The notes under the pieces were generated by a model. The model searched no databases. It was given only the letters and a program-made list of their open reading frames with translations, and was not told the DNA's origin. DNA of 64,000 nucleotides, taken from assembly GCA_964388965.1 (NCBI GenBank), contig CAYMCP010000002.1:1-64000 (forward strand), given 5' to 3'. This DNA is from Albibeggiatoa sp964388965. GTDB taxonomy: Bacteria > Pseudomonadota > Gammaproteobacteria > Beggiatoales > Beggiatoaceae. Both the position numbers and the translations under genes were made by a program. Positions 44,379 to 52,016 of the stretch are shown piece after piece; position 1 is the stretch's first letter, and each line of letters begins with the position of its first letter.

Positions 44379-44762
44379 TTATCCACAGGCGAGGTGAGTT
44401 ATCCACAAGCGGGATGAGTTATCCACAAGTTATCCACAGGCGTGTTGAAAAGAATTTTTATAACTAACTCATTGTTTACAAAAATAAAAAATAAGATTTT
44501 AGCTTAAAAGCCCTACCAAAAATCAATAACTTAGCCTGTGGATAACTCTGTGGATAACCTGTGGATAACTTCGGTTTAGCTGTGGATAACTTTTTATCAG
44601 CCAACATTTGCTAGAGTTTTCCCATAGTTTTCCACAAGTTATCCACAGAGTTATCCACAGGGTAACATTATGAATTTAAAATAAAAAACAGAGTTATCCA
44701 CAGAAAAAGGTTTGTACTACTATTATTGGTTTAAATATTTATAAACTAATAATAATTGTTTA
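44379..44762. other. oriC: candidate replication origin: DnaA-box array, trio-like tract and AT-rich element
   Basis: Exact TTATCCACA boxes occur on the + strand at 44379, 44399, 44419, 44430, 44639, 44651 and 44694, and on the - strand at 44537, 44549, 44560 and 44581: eleven in 324 bp. A TTTTCCACA variant is at 44628. Spacing between starts is 20, 20, 11 / 12, 11, 21 / 12, 43, mostly whole helical turns. After the last box come GAAAAAGG, then CTACTATTATTG (44717-44728), like the DnaA-trio of other origins, then an AT-only-like stretch (44731-44762). No dnaA, dnaN, mnmG or rpmH is close. A DnaA-titration site is the alternative. Confidence 0.75.
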
Positions 44763-45382
44763 GCCTGTCTATGCGAAAAGTATAAAATTAAGTTCGAGCT
44801 GTTCCGCAATGGCTCAGCACAGCCATAATGGTGAACCGTTGGAAAAATAGCCTGTTATACTCAGAGTTATCCATTTTTATGCTTTTGAGATTTAGCATAA
44901 AGGTCTGTGAATAAGTGAAAATTATCTTTAAAATAATGATTTTAATTTTGCAAAAACTGCTGAAAATATGCTGAAAAGTTGTGGTGTTTTTTTTAATAGC
45001 TTGTTTAAATTGAGTATTTTTTTAATTTACCTGCTGAAAATTTATAAAAAAAATCTTTGAAAACTGCTAAAAAATGATTGAAATGCGTTGTAGTTTTATT
45101 TTTTTATCTTTTATAAATCAAATTTTATTTTAATTATTGATAATATCTTATTGTTAATGTTCAAAGGGTAAATTAATGCTGAAATATTGTGTAATATCTT
45201 GATTTTTAAAATTTAATGATTGCTAAAATCGAATAAAAATTGTGCCGTACTTTTTATAATTAAAATTCTAGCTTATTGAATTTAAAGTAAATATTTTTTT
45301 AAAATCTTTGGTCAAAAATGGATGAATTCTTGCGTATTAGAGCCTGTCAAATTAATTTTAACTGGTAAGGAAGGATGAGATC
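44763..45382. other. very AT-rich non-coding region beside the DnaA boxes
   Basis: About 600 bp with long A/T runs, especially 44930-45320, and no credible ORF. It contains one partial box (AGAGTTATCCATT at 44872) and an ATGGCT...AGCCAT hairpin (44813-44830). It would suit the strand-opening and helicase-loading flank of an origin. Confidence 0.5.
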
Positions 45383-45763
45383 ATGACTGTACAGCAACGA
45401 CGCTATTACACTGAAACAGACGATCAGGTGCTAAGTCTCCTAAAGAGGAAGGCTAAACCATTAAAAAATGGCAATTTATTTACCTGTATTAGTTACAAAG
45501 AGATTACTGAACTGAGAACTCCGAAAAACTTTTTTTGCCTACAATAAAATCAATCACTTATGCAAATACGCTCCACCTAAAATCAATGACTTACAAACTT
45601 TTTCAGAGTTTTCAGTACTGAAGAGAACGGTATTTCTCGTAGAACAAGTTATAACGCTATCGATAGACTGGTTAAAAATAATTTAGTAATTAAATACAAA
45701 GACGCGACTCCGGACAAGTGTCCGTTGGTAAACTGTTACGAAGTTGTAGTAAGGCGAGATTAA
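45383..45763 (+). pseudogene. small winged-helix-like gene split by a MITE
   Basis: ATG 45383 with AAGGAAGG upstream reads MTVQQRRYYTETDDQVLSLL... as far as SYKEITE, then enters the MITE and stops at TAA 45545 (54 codons). After the element the same frame resumes ENGISRRTSYNAIDRLVKNN...VVVRRD to TAA 45761. Removing 45511-45621 (element plus one ACTGA) restores 89 codons without frameshift. EITEENGISRRTSYNAIDRL looks like a helix-turn-helix and NNLVIKY a wing, as in MarR/Rep-type DNA-binding proteins. I do not recognise the family. It lies 620 bp from the DnaA-box array. Confidence 0.7.
45511..45616. mobile_element. 106-bp MITE (family A) with 5-bp target duplication
   Basis: It begins ACTGAGAACTCCGAAAAAC and ends GTTT..., precisely TTTTTCAGAGTTTTCAGT; the ends are inverted repeats of about 21 bp with 2-3 mismatches. 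Flanking ACTGA copies at 45506-45510 and 45617-45621 are the target duplication (TACTGA if the border is shifted by one). It has no coding capacity and so depends on a transposase supplied from elsewhere. A related end is at 34-53. Confidence 0.85.
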
Positions 45764-46042
45764 AATTTGTGCAATAATCTGATTTTTTGTCTCTATGGAT
45801 TCGACGCATCGTAACCATAGAGAGTAACTAGGTGTATGACGCTTCGCTTATACACCCTACGAGTCAATGCCATTAAGTTAAGCAAAAATCATAAGGTACA
45901 TAACCGGTAGCGTCATGCACTAATGAGCGTGAGCGTTATAAAAATCGGTGTATGACGCTAAAAATAAAAATCACAGATTCCAAATTTAAAACGCTAGCAA
46001 TTTTAATAATTTAAATTAAATCAACTATAGTTCGATTCATCT
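45764..46042. repeat. palindromic repeats downstream of the split gene
   Basis: A hairpin CTCTATGG/CCATAGAG lies at 45791-45822 and a palindrome GGTGTATGACGCTTCGC... to TACACCCTAC at 45831-45860. Further partial copies (TAGCGTCATGCAC 45909-45921, GGTGTATGACGC 45948-45959) follow. They belong to the same family as 48601-48680. No gene is seen here, and pgi ends at 46043 on the other strand. Confidence 0.6.
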
Positions 46043-47692
46043 TTAACGTCTTGCTTTGATGTAATTCAGCAAACCGCTAATAGCATCATCTGTTTGAATG
46101 TTATCGGTTTTACCTTCTAGATCGGACAGCAAATCATTCGCAGCTTGTTTGCCTAATTCTACTCCCCACTGGTCGAACGGATTTAAATTCCAACACACTC
46201 CTTGTACAAATGTTTTGTGCTCGTATAAAGCCAATAATGCCCCTAGTATTTCTGGATTTAAACGTTGATAAACAAGTACATTGCTTGGTCTATTACCGCT
46301 AAATGTGCGATGTGGTAATTGTAATGCGATTTCCTCTGCACTTTCACCGCTCGATTTTAGTAGTATTTTAGTCTCCTCAGCAGAACGCCCATTCATTAAC
46401 GCATCAGCTTGTGCGAGCGCATTGGATAAGGTTGCAACTTCATGGTTATGCTTATCGTGAATATTTTCCACTGCAATAATAAAATCAGCAGGCACAATAT
46501 GCGTACCTTGGTGTAATAGTTGATAAAATGCGTGTTGACCATTATTACCCGGCGCACCCCAAATGATAGGACAAGTTGGATAATCTACTGCGTTGCCATC
46601 ACGAGAAACATGTTTGCCTAAACTTTCCATAATCAATTGCTGCAAATAAGCTGGCAATAGCTCTAGTGCAAAATCATAAGGTAAAATAACTTGTGTTTGA
46701 GCCTTTTCAAAAAAGTTGTTATACCAAATACCGATTAACCCTAATAATACCGGCATATTTTGTTCAAAAGGTGCGGTTTGAAAATGTTTATCCATTTCGT
46801 GCGCACCTGCTAGTAATTTTTTAAAATTATCCATACCAATCATAATGGCAATAGATAAACCAATCGCAGACCATAATGAATAACGCCCACCAACCCAATC
46901 CCAAAATTCAAACATATCTTGTGGATTAATACCAAATTTAACCACTTTTTCTTGATTGGTGCTCACTGCAACAAAATGACGTGCAATAGCCGCTTCATTA
47001 TTATCGGTATGATTTAAGAACCACTGTCTTGCACTATTTGCATTAAGCATGGTTTCTTGTGTGGTAAAAGTTTTAGAAGAAACGATAAATAAAGTTGTTT
47101 CAGGATTAATTTCAGCCAATACTTCAGACAAATGTGTTGCATCTACGTTAGAGATAAAATGCGCTTTCAAACGTTCATGGTGATAATGTTTAAGCGCACG
47201 TACTACCATTGCAGGTCCCAAATCCGATCCGCCGATGCCAATATTTACAATCGTTTCAATGGGTTTACCCGTATAACCACGCCAAATGCCGTTGCGGACT
47301 GATTCTGCAAACTGCTGCATTTGATTTAGTACCGTGTTGATTTTTGGCATCACGTCTTCACCGTCTACATGAATAGGTGTATTGCTACGATTGCGTAAGG
47401 CGACGTGTAAAACGGCACGGTTTTCAGTATGATTAATCTTCTCTCCGCTAAACATGCGTTCAATCCATGTTGCAAGTTGAGCTTGTTGCGCTAAGGTACA
47501 TAGTAGCTGAATTGTTTCTTGAGTCAGATGATTACGAGAATAGTCTAAGAGTAAACCACAAGATTCTAATGAAAATTGGTTAAAACGCTGCGGATTAAGC
47601 TGAAACAATTGTTTTAAATGATCTCTGGCAAGAATAGCTTGATGTTGTTGTAGTTGTTTCCAAATCTCAGTTTGCGTTATCGAGTTTTGCAT
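46043..47692 (-). CDS. pgi: glucose-6-phosphate isomerase
   Basis: Pgi interconverts glucose-6-P and fructose-6-P. With ATG 47692 it has 549 residues, identical to the E. coli length; TTG 47704 is an alternative. Signature regions are present: NIGIGGSDLGPAMV, SSKTFTTQETMLNA, FWDWVGGRYSLWSAIGLS (substrate loop), GAPGNNGQHAFYQLLHQGT and FNPFDQWGVELGK-type ending (NPFDQWGVELGK). Stand-alone gene. Confidence 0.97.
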   Translation of the reverse strand: MQNSITQTEIWKQLQQHQAILARDHLKQLFQLNPQRFNQFSLESCGLLLDYSRNHLTQETIQLLCTLAQQAQLATWIERMFSGEKINHTENRAVLHVALRNRSNTPIHVDGEDVMPKINTVLNQMQQFAESVRNGIWRGYTGKPIETIVNIGIGGSDLGPAMVVRALKHYHHERLKAHFISNVDATHLSEVLAEINPETTLFIVSSKTFTTQETMLNANSARQWFLNHTDNNEAAIARHFVAVSTNQEKVVKFGINPQDMFEFWDWVGGRYSLWSAIGLSIAIMIGMDNFKKLLAGAHEMDKHFQTAPFEQNMPVLLGLIGIWYNNFFEKAQTQVILPYDFALELLPAYLQQLIMESLGKHVSRDGNAVDYPTCPIIWGAPGNNGQHAFYQLLHQGTHIVPADFIIAVENIHDKHNHEVATLSNALAQADALMNGRSAEETKILLKSSGESAEEIALQLPHRTFSGNRPSNVLVYQRLNPEILGALLALYEHKTFVQGVCWNLNPFDQWGVELGKQAANDLLSDLEGKTDNIQTDDAISGLLNYIKARR

Positions 47693-47815
47693 GGTGGTTT
47701 CCAAAATCTTGTTATTTAATTTATTATACCTAAGACACTTTACAATTGTATTGAGGTCAAATCAGAAAATCCAGCTTATTGGATTATATAACCCATTTTG
47801 ATCAAGGAGAATAAC

Positions 47816-48475
47816 ATGACCGTTTATTTATATTATTGGCTAGTATTGCCATTATTGGCGTTAAGTTTTGCGTTGCACGCTGAAACGCCGTCTACAACTG
47901 GGGAGACAAGGGAAACAATTGTACAATTGCAACCAAAATTGAGTAGTTCGCAGTTGGTAAAAGCACTTAAATCTGGTGGTTATATTCTCTTCATGCGTCA
48001 TGCTTTAACCGAAGTAGGCGATGAGGAAACCAATGTTGATTTAGAAAACTGCGAAACACAACGTAATTTGTCTGAACAAGGCAAAAAGCAAGCAGAAATG
48101 ATCGGAAGTGCGATTAAAAAATTAGCCATTCCCATTGGTGATGTGTATACCAGTCCTTATTGTCGTTGCGTAGAGACCTCGAATATTGTATTTAAACAGG
48201 CTACTATCATGACAGAATTGACTTACGCCGCACATTTAGAACCACAACAACGCATTGAATATGCTGATACTTTAGCACAATTGTTAAGCGTCCAACCTAA
48301 AGAAGGTACAAACACAATAATCGTATCTCATTCTGTCAATTTGCAAGAAGCGACGGGCATTTTACCTACACCTGAAGGTGCTATTTACGTGTTCAAATCA
48401 ACAGGTGAAGGTTATGAGCATGTAGGTGTAATTAAACCAGATTTTTGGGAAATGTTCATCTGGACTATGCCTTAA
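47816..48475 (+). CDS. secreted histidine phosphatase superfamily protein
   Basis: With ATG 47816 (AAGGAG 6 nt upstream; the frame could open from TTG 47798) the product is 219 residues with a signal peptide (about 1-23, LALSFALHA). The histidine phosphatase core has the phosphorylated His in FMRHALTEVGD (RHA rather than RHG), LSEQGKKQAEMIG, VYTSPYCRCVET and the second His in VSHSVNL. It is probably a periplasmic phosphatase; the substrate is unknown. It is not linked to a pathway by its neighbours. Confidence 0.85.
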   Translation: MTVYLYYWLVLPLLALSFALHAETPSTTGETRETIVQLQPKLSSSQLVKALKSGGYILFMRHALTEVGDEETNVDLENCETQRNLSEQGKKQAEMIGSAIKKLAIPIGDVYTSPYCRCVETSNIVFKQATIMTELTYAAHLEPQQRIEYADTLAQLLSVQPKEGTNTIIVSHSVNLQEATGILPTPEGAIYVFKSTGEGYEHVGVIKPDFWEMFIWTMP

Positions 48476-48544
48476 AAATCAAATATATCTGCAACAGGTA
48501 AAAATATTAGCATTCAAAATTGCTGATATTTTAAATGTTGCTCT

Positions 48545-48599
48545 TATGGTTCAAATGTGGTTCAAATGTGGTTCAAATGCGGTTCAAATATGGTTCAAA
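48545..48599. repeat. five tandem 11-bp repeats (TRYGGTTCAAA)
   Basis: Units TATGGTTCAAA, TGTGGTTCAAA (twice), TGCGGTTCAAA and TATGGTTCAAA follow each other without gaps from 48545. The array is intergenic and immediately followed by a palindromic repeat. It could be a variable-number locus or an iteron-like binding array. Confidence 0.8.
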
Positions 48600-48600
48600 T

Positions 48601-48680
48601 GTAGGGTGTATAAACGCAGTGCCATACACCTAAACTAAACGCTTAAAAAGGTGCATGGCGTTTCACTTATGCACCCTACG
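48601..48680. repeat. inverted pair of GTAGGGTG palindromic repeats
   Basis: GTAGGGTGTATAAACGC...GCCATACACC (48601-48630) and GGTGCATGGCGTTTCAC...GCACCCTACG (48650-48680) are each palindromic and mutually inverted. Related copies are at 45831-45860 and 7307-7349. Confidence 0.7.
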
Positions 48681-48730
48681 TTTTAAATCAAGATAACAAG
48701 CTGATATTGATAGAAATATTAAATAAATCT

Positions 48731-51379
48731 ATGACTCCAAATCTCCTCACAGAACAATTGCTTTCATTTCTCACCGATTTACGGCAGGAAGGCTATATTA
48801 TTGGCGTGGGACAACTCGTGTCTGTTGAGCGTTTGATTTTTGCTTTGACAGAACAAGAAAAATTACCAAAAGACCTCAAAAATTTAAAAACTTATATCGC
48901 CCCGCTTATTTGTCAGTCGCCAGAAGAACAAATTGATTTTTATCAGCGTTTTGAGCAATTTGTATTACAAAATCATCGAGTTGTTAATTCTCAATCAATA
49001 CCTGAATCTAAAAAATCACACACAATACAAGTGCTTAAAAAATTCCAATGGCGGGAAAAATTGTGGAAAAGTAGTTTTTGGTTGATTTTATGTGGATTAT
49101 TGATTATTGCGGGTGTTGTGTATCAGCAAGAAATTCAAGACTATTTTGATTCATCACAACAGCAATCAATACCTACTCCAACACCTGCGCCAAAACCAGA
49201 CTTAATGCTTGAACCAGAAATATCACAATGGATTTATTTTGCGACTGGATTTTTATTATTAGTATTGATTTTAATGTTGTGGCGATGGAATCAACAAGCA
49301 TTTTTAAAACGACAATTACCGATTTCTCCCCCTGATTTGAAGCAATTATTTATCAAGCCGATAGATACAGATTTATTTCCTGCTATTCAACTAGCTCGTT
49401 CATCGCAGCAATTACGCAAACATATCGATGTGCCATCGAAAGAATTGGATATTAAAGCCAGTTTAAACGCGACTTTGGACAATGCCGGCTTTTTTGTGCC
49501 AGTTTATGCCACACGCAAGCAATCACCAGAATATTTAATTTTGGTGGATAGAGTCACGTTTAAAGACCATCACAGTTATTTGGTGGATGAGTTATTAAAG
49601 CGTTTGCATGATGAAGGATTGTATTTTGAACAATTTTATTTTGATGCTGACCCACGTCGTTGTTATGCAAAAGATGATAATCAGCCGATTCCGTTGTTAA
49701 TGTTAGCTTCACGTTATCCAGAGTATCGTTTATTGATTTTTTCTGATGCGCAGGGCTTGATTGACCCATTGACCGGACAGTTAGCGGTTTGGGTATCGCA
49801 ATTGTTTGATTGGGAGCAGCGCAGTGTTTTGATGTTCTCAATAGAAGCACATTTACAGTATCGGCAGCAATTGTTACAGGGTATGGATTTTATGGTTGTG
49901 CCAGCGAATGAGCAAGGTTTGGCAATGTTGGCAGCACAGTGGCGGGCTGAACCTATTTCGTTGCAATCGCCTGATTCAAAACATTATCCGCGTTATTTGT
50001 TGTTGCGTCCACATCGAGTATTGGAACGGCATCCATTGGATAAAGATGAGTTGGCACAGTTAATGGCACAATTAGAAGAATATTTAGATGCAAAAGCTTT
50101 ATTGTGGTTGGCGGCGTGTGCGGTGTATCCAGAGGTGAAATGGCAATTGACAGTATATTTAGGGCAAGAATTGAATGTATTGAGTGCAGCGCGTTTGGGG
50201 CAGTTGGCTAAGTTGCCTTGGTTGCGTTATGGCTATATGCCAGATTGGTTGCGGCGAGCGTTAATTGTACGGTTGTCTAAGCAGCAGGATAAGCAAATAC
50301 GAGAGGTGTTAACGGCGTTGTTGATGCAGACAATTGATAAGTCGGAGCTTGAATTTAACGTTGCCTTGCCAAAAGGAGCGGTGGCGACGATGCGGTGGTT
50401 ATTAAAACGTTGGGCTAAACAGACTAATCAATGGGATGATTTACGGGATACGGTATTTATTTCCTTTATGCAGAATGATTTAAGTGTGCGATTACCTAGA
50501 GTTTGGCGACAGATTATCCAAATAAACAAAGATTATAGAGTTGTTGCAAATGTAATTTTAGGTATTTTTACGGAATTACCTTTAAAAAATAGCCAGCCAT
50601 TAGAACCTAAGCTCAAAGCAGACGATATTATTCAAGACAAGCTCAAAGCAGACGATATTATTCAAGACAAGCTCAAAGACGGCACACTCGCCCCAGAAAT
50701 GATTATTGTGCCAGCAGGCGAGTTTATGATGGGTGATGACAGCAGCAATTATGATGATGAAAAACCCATTCACAAAGTCACCATTGCCCAACCGTTTGCG
50801 ATAGGAAAATATCAAGTAACGTTTGATGATTATGATAAATATTGTGAGGCAACTGGTGCTAAAAAACCTGATGATGAATGCTGGGGACGCGGAAAACGTC
50901 CAGTCATCAATGTCAGTTGGAATGATGCCCAAAAATACTGCCAATGGCTCAGTGAACAGACTGGACGGCACTATCGTTTACCCACAGAAGCCGAATGGGA
51001 ATATGCTTGTCGCGCAGGTTCAACCACAAAATGGTGTTGTGGTGATGATGAAAGTCAATTAAAAGATTATGCGTGGTATGACAAAAATTCAGATAGCAAA
51101 ACTCATCCCGTTGGCGAGAAAAAGCCCAATAAATTTGGTTTATACGACATGCACGGGAATGTATGGGAATGGTGCGAAGATAGTTGGCATGAAAATTATA
51201 ACGGTGCCCCAACTGATGGCAGTGCGTGGAAAAACTATAATGAAAACAAGTCTTTACTGCGCGGCGGTTCTTGGGACGACAGTGCGAATTATTGTCGTTC
51301 GGCTAATCGTGGCAGGTATAATCAAGACAATAGGTACTACAATTTCGGGGTTCGTTTTGTTTGCAGTGTTCGCGCCTAG
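48731..51379 (+). CDS. membrane protein with FGE-sulfatase/C-lectin C-terminus, candidate DGR target
   Basis: 882 residues from ATG 48731 (TTG 48707 possible). An N-terminal helical segment (about 5-80, LLSFLTDLRQEGYIIGVGQ...LICQSPEEQIDFYQRF) resembles the leading domain of CoxE/vWA-type proteins. TM1 is about 116-132, followed by a Pro-rich linker and TM2 about 168-186. A vWA-like region is about 240-400 (YLILVDRV, LLIFSDAQG), then a helical region. The FGE/C-type-lectin fold is about 655-880 (VPAGEFMMGDD, RLPTEAEWEYACRAG, GNVWEWCED). The first catalytic Cys of true formylglycine-generating enzymes is replaced by Asp. Its role is not known; recognition or conflict-system function is inferred. 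Confidence 0.75.
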   Translation: MTPNLLTEQLLSFLTDLRQEGYIIGVGQLVSVERLIFALTEQEKLPKDLKNLKTYIAPLICQSPEEQIDFYQRFEQFVLQNHRVVNSQSIPESKKSHTIQVLKKFQWREKLWKSSFWLILCGLLIIAGVVYQQEIQDYFDSSQQQSIPTPTPAPKPDLMLEPEISQWIYFATGFLLLVLILMLWRWNQQAFLKRQLPISPPDLKQLFIKPIDTDLFPAIQLARSSQQLRKHIDVPSKELDIKASLNATLDNAGFFVPVYATRKQSPEYLILVDRVTFKDHHSYLVDELLKRLHDEGLYFEQFYFDADPRRCYAKDDNQPIPLLMLASRYPEYRLLIFSDAQGLIDPLTGQLAVWVSQLFDWEQRSVLMFSIEAHLQYRQQLLQGMDFMVVPANEQGLAMLAAQWRAEPISLQSPDSKHYPRYLLLRPHRVLERHPLDKDELAQLMAQLEEYLDAKALLWLAACAVYPEVKWQLTVYLGQELNVLSAARLGQLAKLPWLRYGYMPDWLRRALIVRLSKQQDKQIREVLTALLMQTIDKSELEFNVALPKGAVATMRWLLKRWAKQTNQWDDLRDTVFISFMQNDLSVRLPRVWRQIIQINKDYRVVANVILGIFTELPLKNSQPLEPKLKADDIIQDKLKADDIIQDKLKDGTLAPEMIIVPAGEFMMGDDSSNYDDEKPIHKVTIAQPFAIGKYQVTFDDYDKYCEATGAKKPDDECWGRGKRPVINVSWNDAQKYCQWLSEQTGRHYRLPTEAEWEYACRAGSTTKWCCGDDESQLKDYAWYDKNSDSKTHPVGEKKPNKFGLYDMHGNVWEWCEDSWHENYNGAPTDGSAWKNYNENKSLLRGGSWDDSANYCRSANRGRYNQDNRYYNFGVRFVCSVRA
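50611..50670 (+). repeat. exact 30-bp in-frame tandem repeat (ADDIIQDKLK)
   Basis: Two identical 30-bp units, each starting GCTCAAAGCAGACG, encode LKADDIIQDK twice, and GCTCAAAG begins a partial third. The array is in the linker that precedes the FGE domain. The perfect identity indicates recent duplication and probable length variation. Confidence 0.9.
51257..51379 (+). other. candidate DGR variable repeat (VR)
   Basis: The last 40 codons read LRGGSWDDSANYCRSANRG and continue with RYNQDNRYYNFGVRFV. This follows the DGR target pattern RGGSW.....CRSANR...N.DNR...GFR. At several positions where targets typically hold AAY Asn codons, this gene has GAC, AGT, TAT, TAC or GGC, i.e. changes at adenines. 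No template repeat or reverse transcriptase is in the window, so this is a remote or ancient target. Confidence 0.55.
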
Positions 51380-51434
51380 ATTTCTCTTTGTATTTTAGTA
51401 CTTTAGCCCTTTGCTTTTTTGTTTTTTACCCTTT

Positions 51435-51464
51435 ATCGCGCTACGCGCGATCGCGATTTTTTTT
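51435..51464 (+). terminator. hairpin with T-run after the FGE gene
   Basis: ATCGCGC (51435-51441) pairs perfectly with GCGCGAT (51445-51451) around a TAC loop. CGCGA then TTTTTTTT follows. It lies 55 bp after the stop and suits a Rho-independent terminator, although a short CGCGA separates stem and T-run. Confidence 0.55.
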
Positions 51465-51605
51465 GCAGGCGTGCAAAACTTGTTTTGTAAAATAAATTGG
51501 TAGTCCTGCAAAAGAGCGTGTTATTTTAGTTTAAGTTACTATTTGCAAAATAAATTTTGCACTCCTGCACTTCAGATCGCGATTTTTTTTGATGCAGGCG
51601 TGCAT
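51449..51605. repeat. duplicated GATCGCGATTTTTTTTG element with inverted sub-repeats
   Basis: GATCGCGA followed by a T-run and GCAGGCGTGCA occurs at 51449 and again at 51575. Between them, TAAAATAAATTGGTAGTCCTGCA (51488-51510) is echoed by CAAAATAAATTTTGCACTCC (51547-51566), which forms an inverted partner of GCAGGCGTGCAAAAC. Compound intergenic repeat; no gene in 51380-51789. Confidence 0.55.
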
Positions 51606-51789
51606 GTGAGCAATAGACATCGCTAACTAAGTCAAACAAAACGATGCCAGTTATCCAATTTGTTTTGCCTGTGCAGAACAAACGCTGTACTCCTGAATGT
51701 CTCCATCCTTTCAACTCAACTATAAAACGGTATTTTATCATTATTTAATTTTAAGCTGCCAAAAATTTTAATGTGATTACCCTATTTGC

Positions 51790-52016
51790 GTATGAATAAA
51801 GTACTGGCTTTAAACCTGTTTCGACTGTAGAATAATCGACCGATTCTAAAGCAAAGACAATCATTTGATACAGGTGTTAGTTTCGACGGTGAAACAGTAA
51901 CCGGTTTTAACTAAAACGTATACGCATAAGATTAAAACAGCTGAGTACCCATCTACACTTGGGAATCCTCGTCATTTAAGGCACGGAGGATGTCAATCAA
52001 TGCAGAAAGGAAGATA
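51790..52016 (+). promoter_or_regulatory. possible structured leader of hslVU
   Basis: The 230 nt before hslV contain several short hairpins: AGAAT/ATTCT (51829-51849), GTTTC/GAAAC (51883-51898) and ATCCTC(G)T/ACGGAGGAT (51964-51991). The last pairs a GGAGG-like sequence. Heat-shock leaders often use such structure. I could not fix a sigma-32 promoter. Confidence 0.3.

Noticed and set aside
45791..45822. CTCTATGG/CCATAGAG hairpin as a terminator
   Set aside because: No T-run follows on either strand in the needed direction; kept as a repeat.
48001..48200. Phosphoglycerate mutase for the secreted histidine phosphatase
   Set aside because: The product is exported and has RHA rather than RHG, so a glycolytic role is unlikely; only the superfamily was assigned.
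50600..51212. - strand and alternative + frames within the FGE domain
   Set aside because: They are shadows of the FGE frame, which has clear domain motifs throughout.
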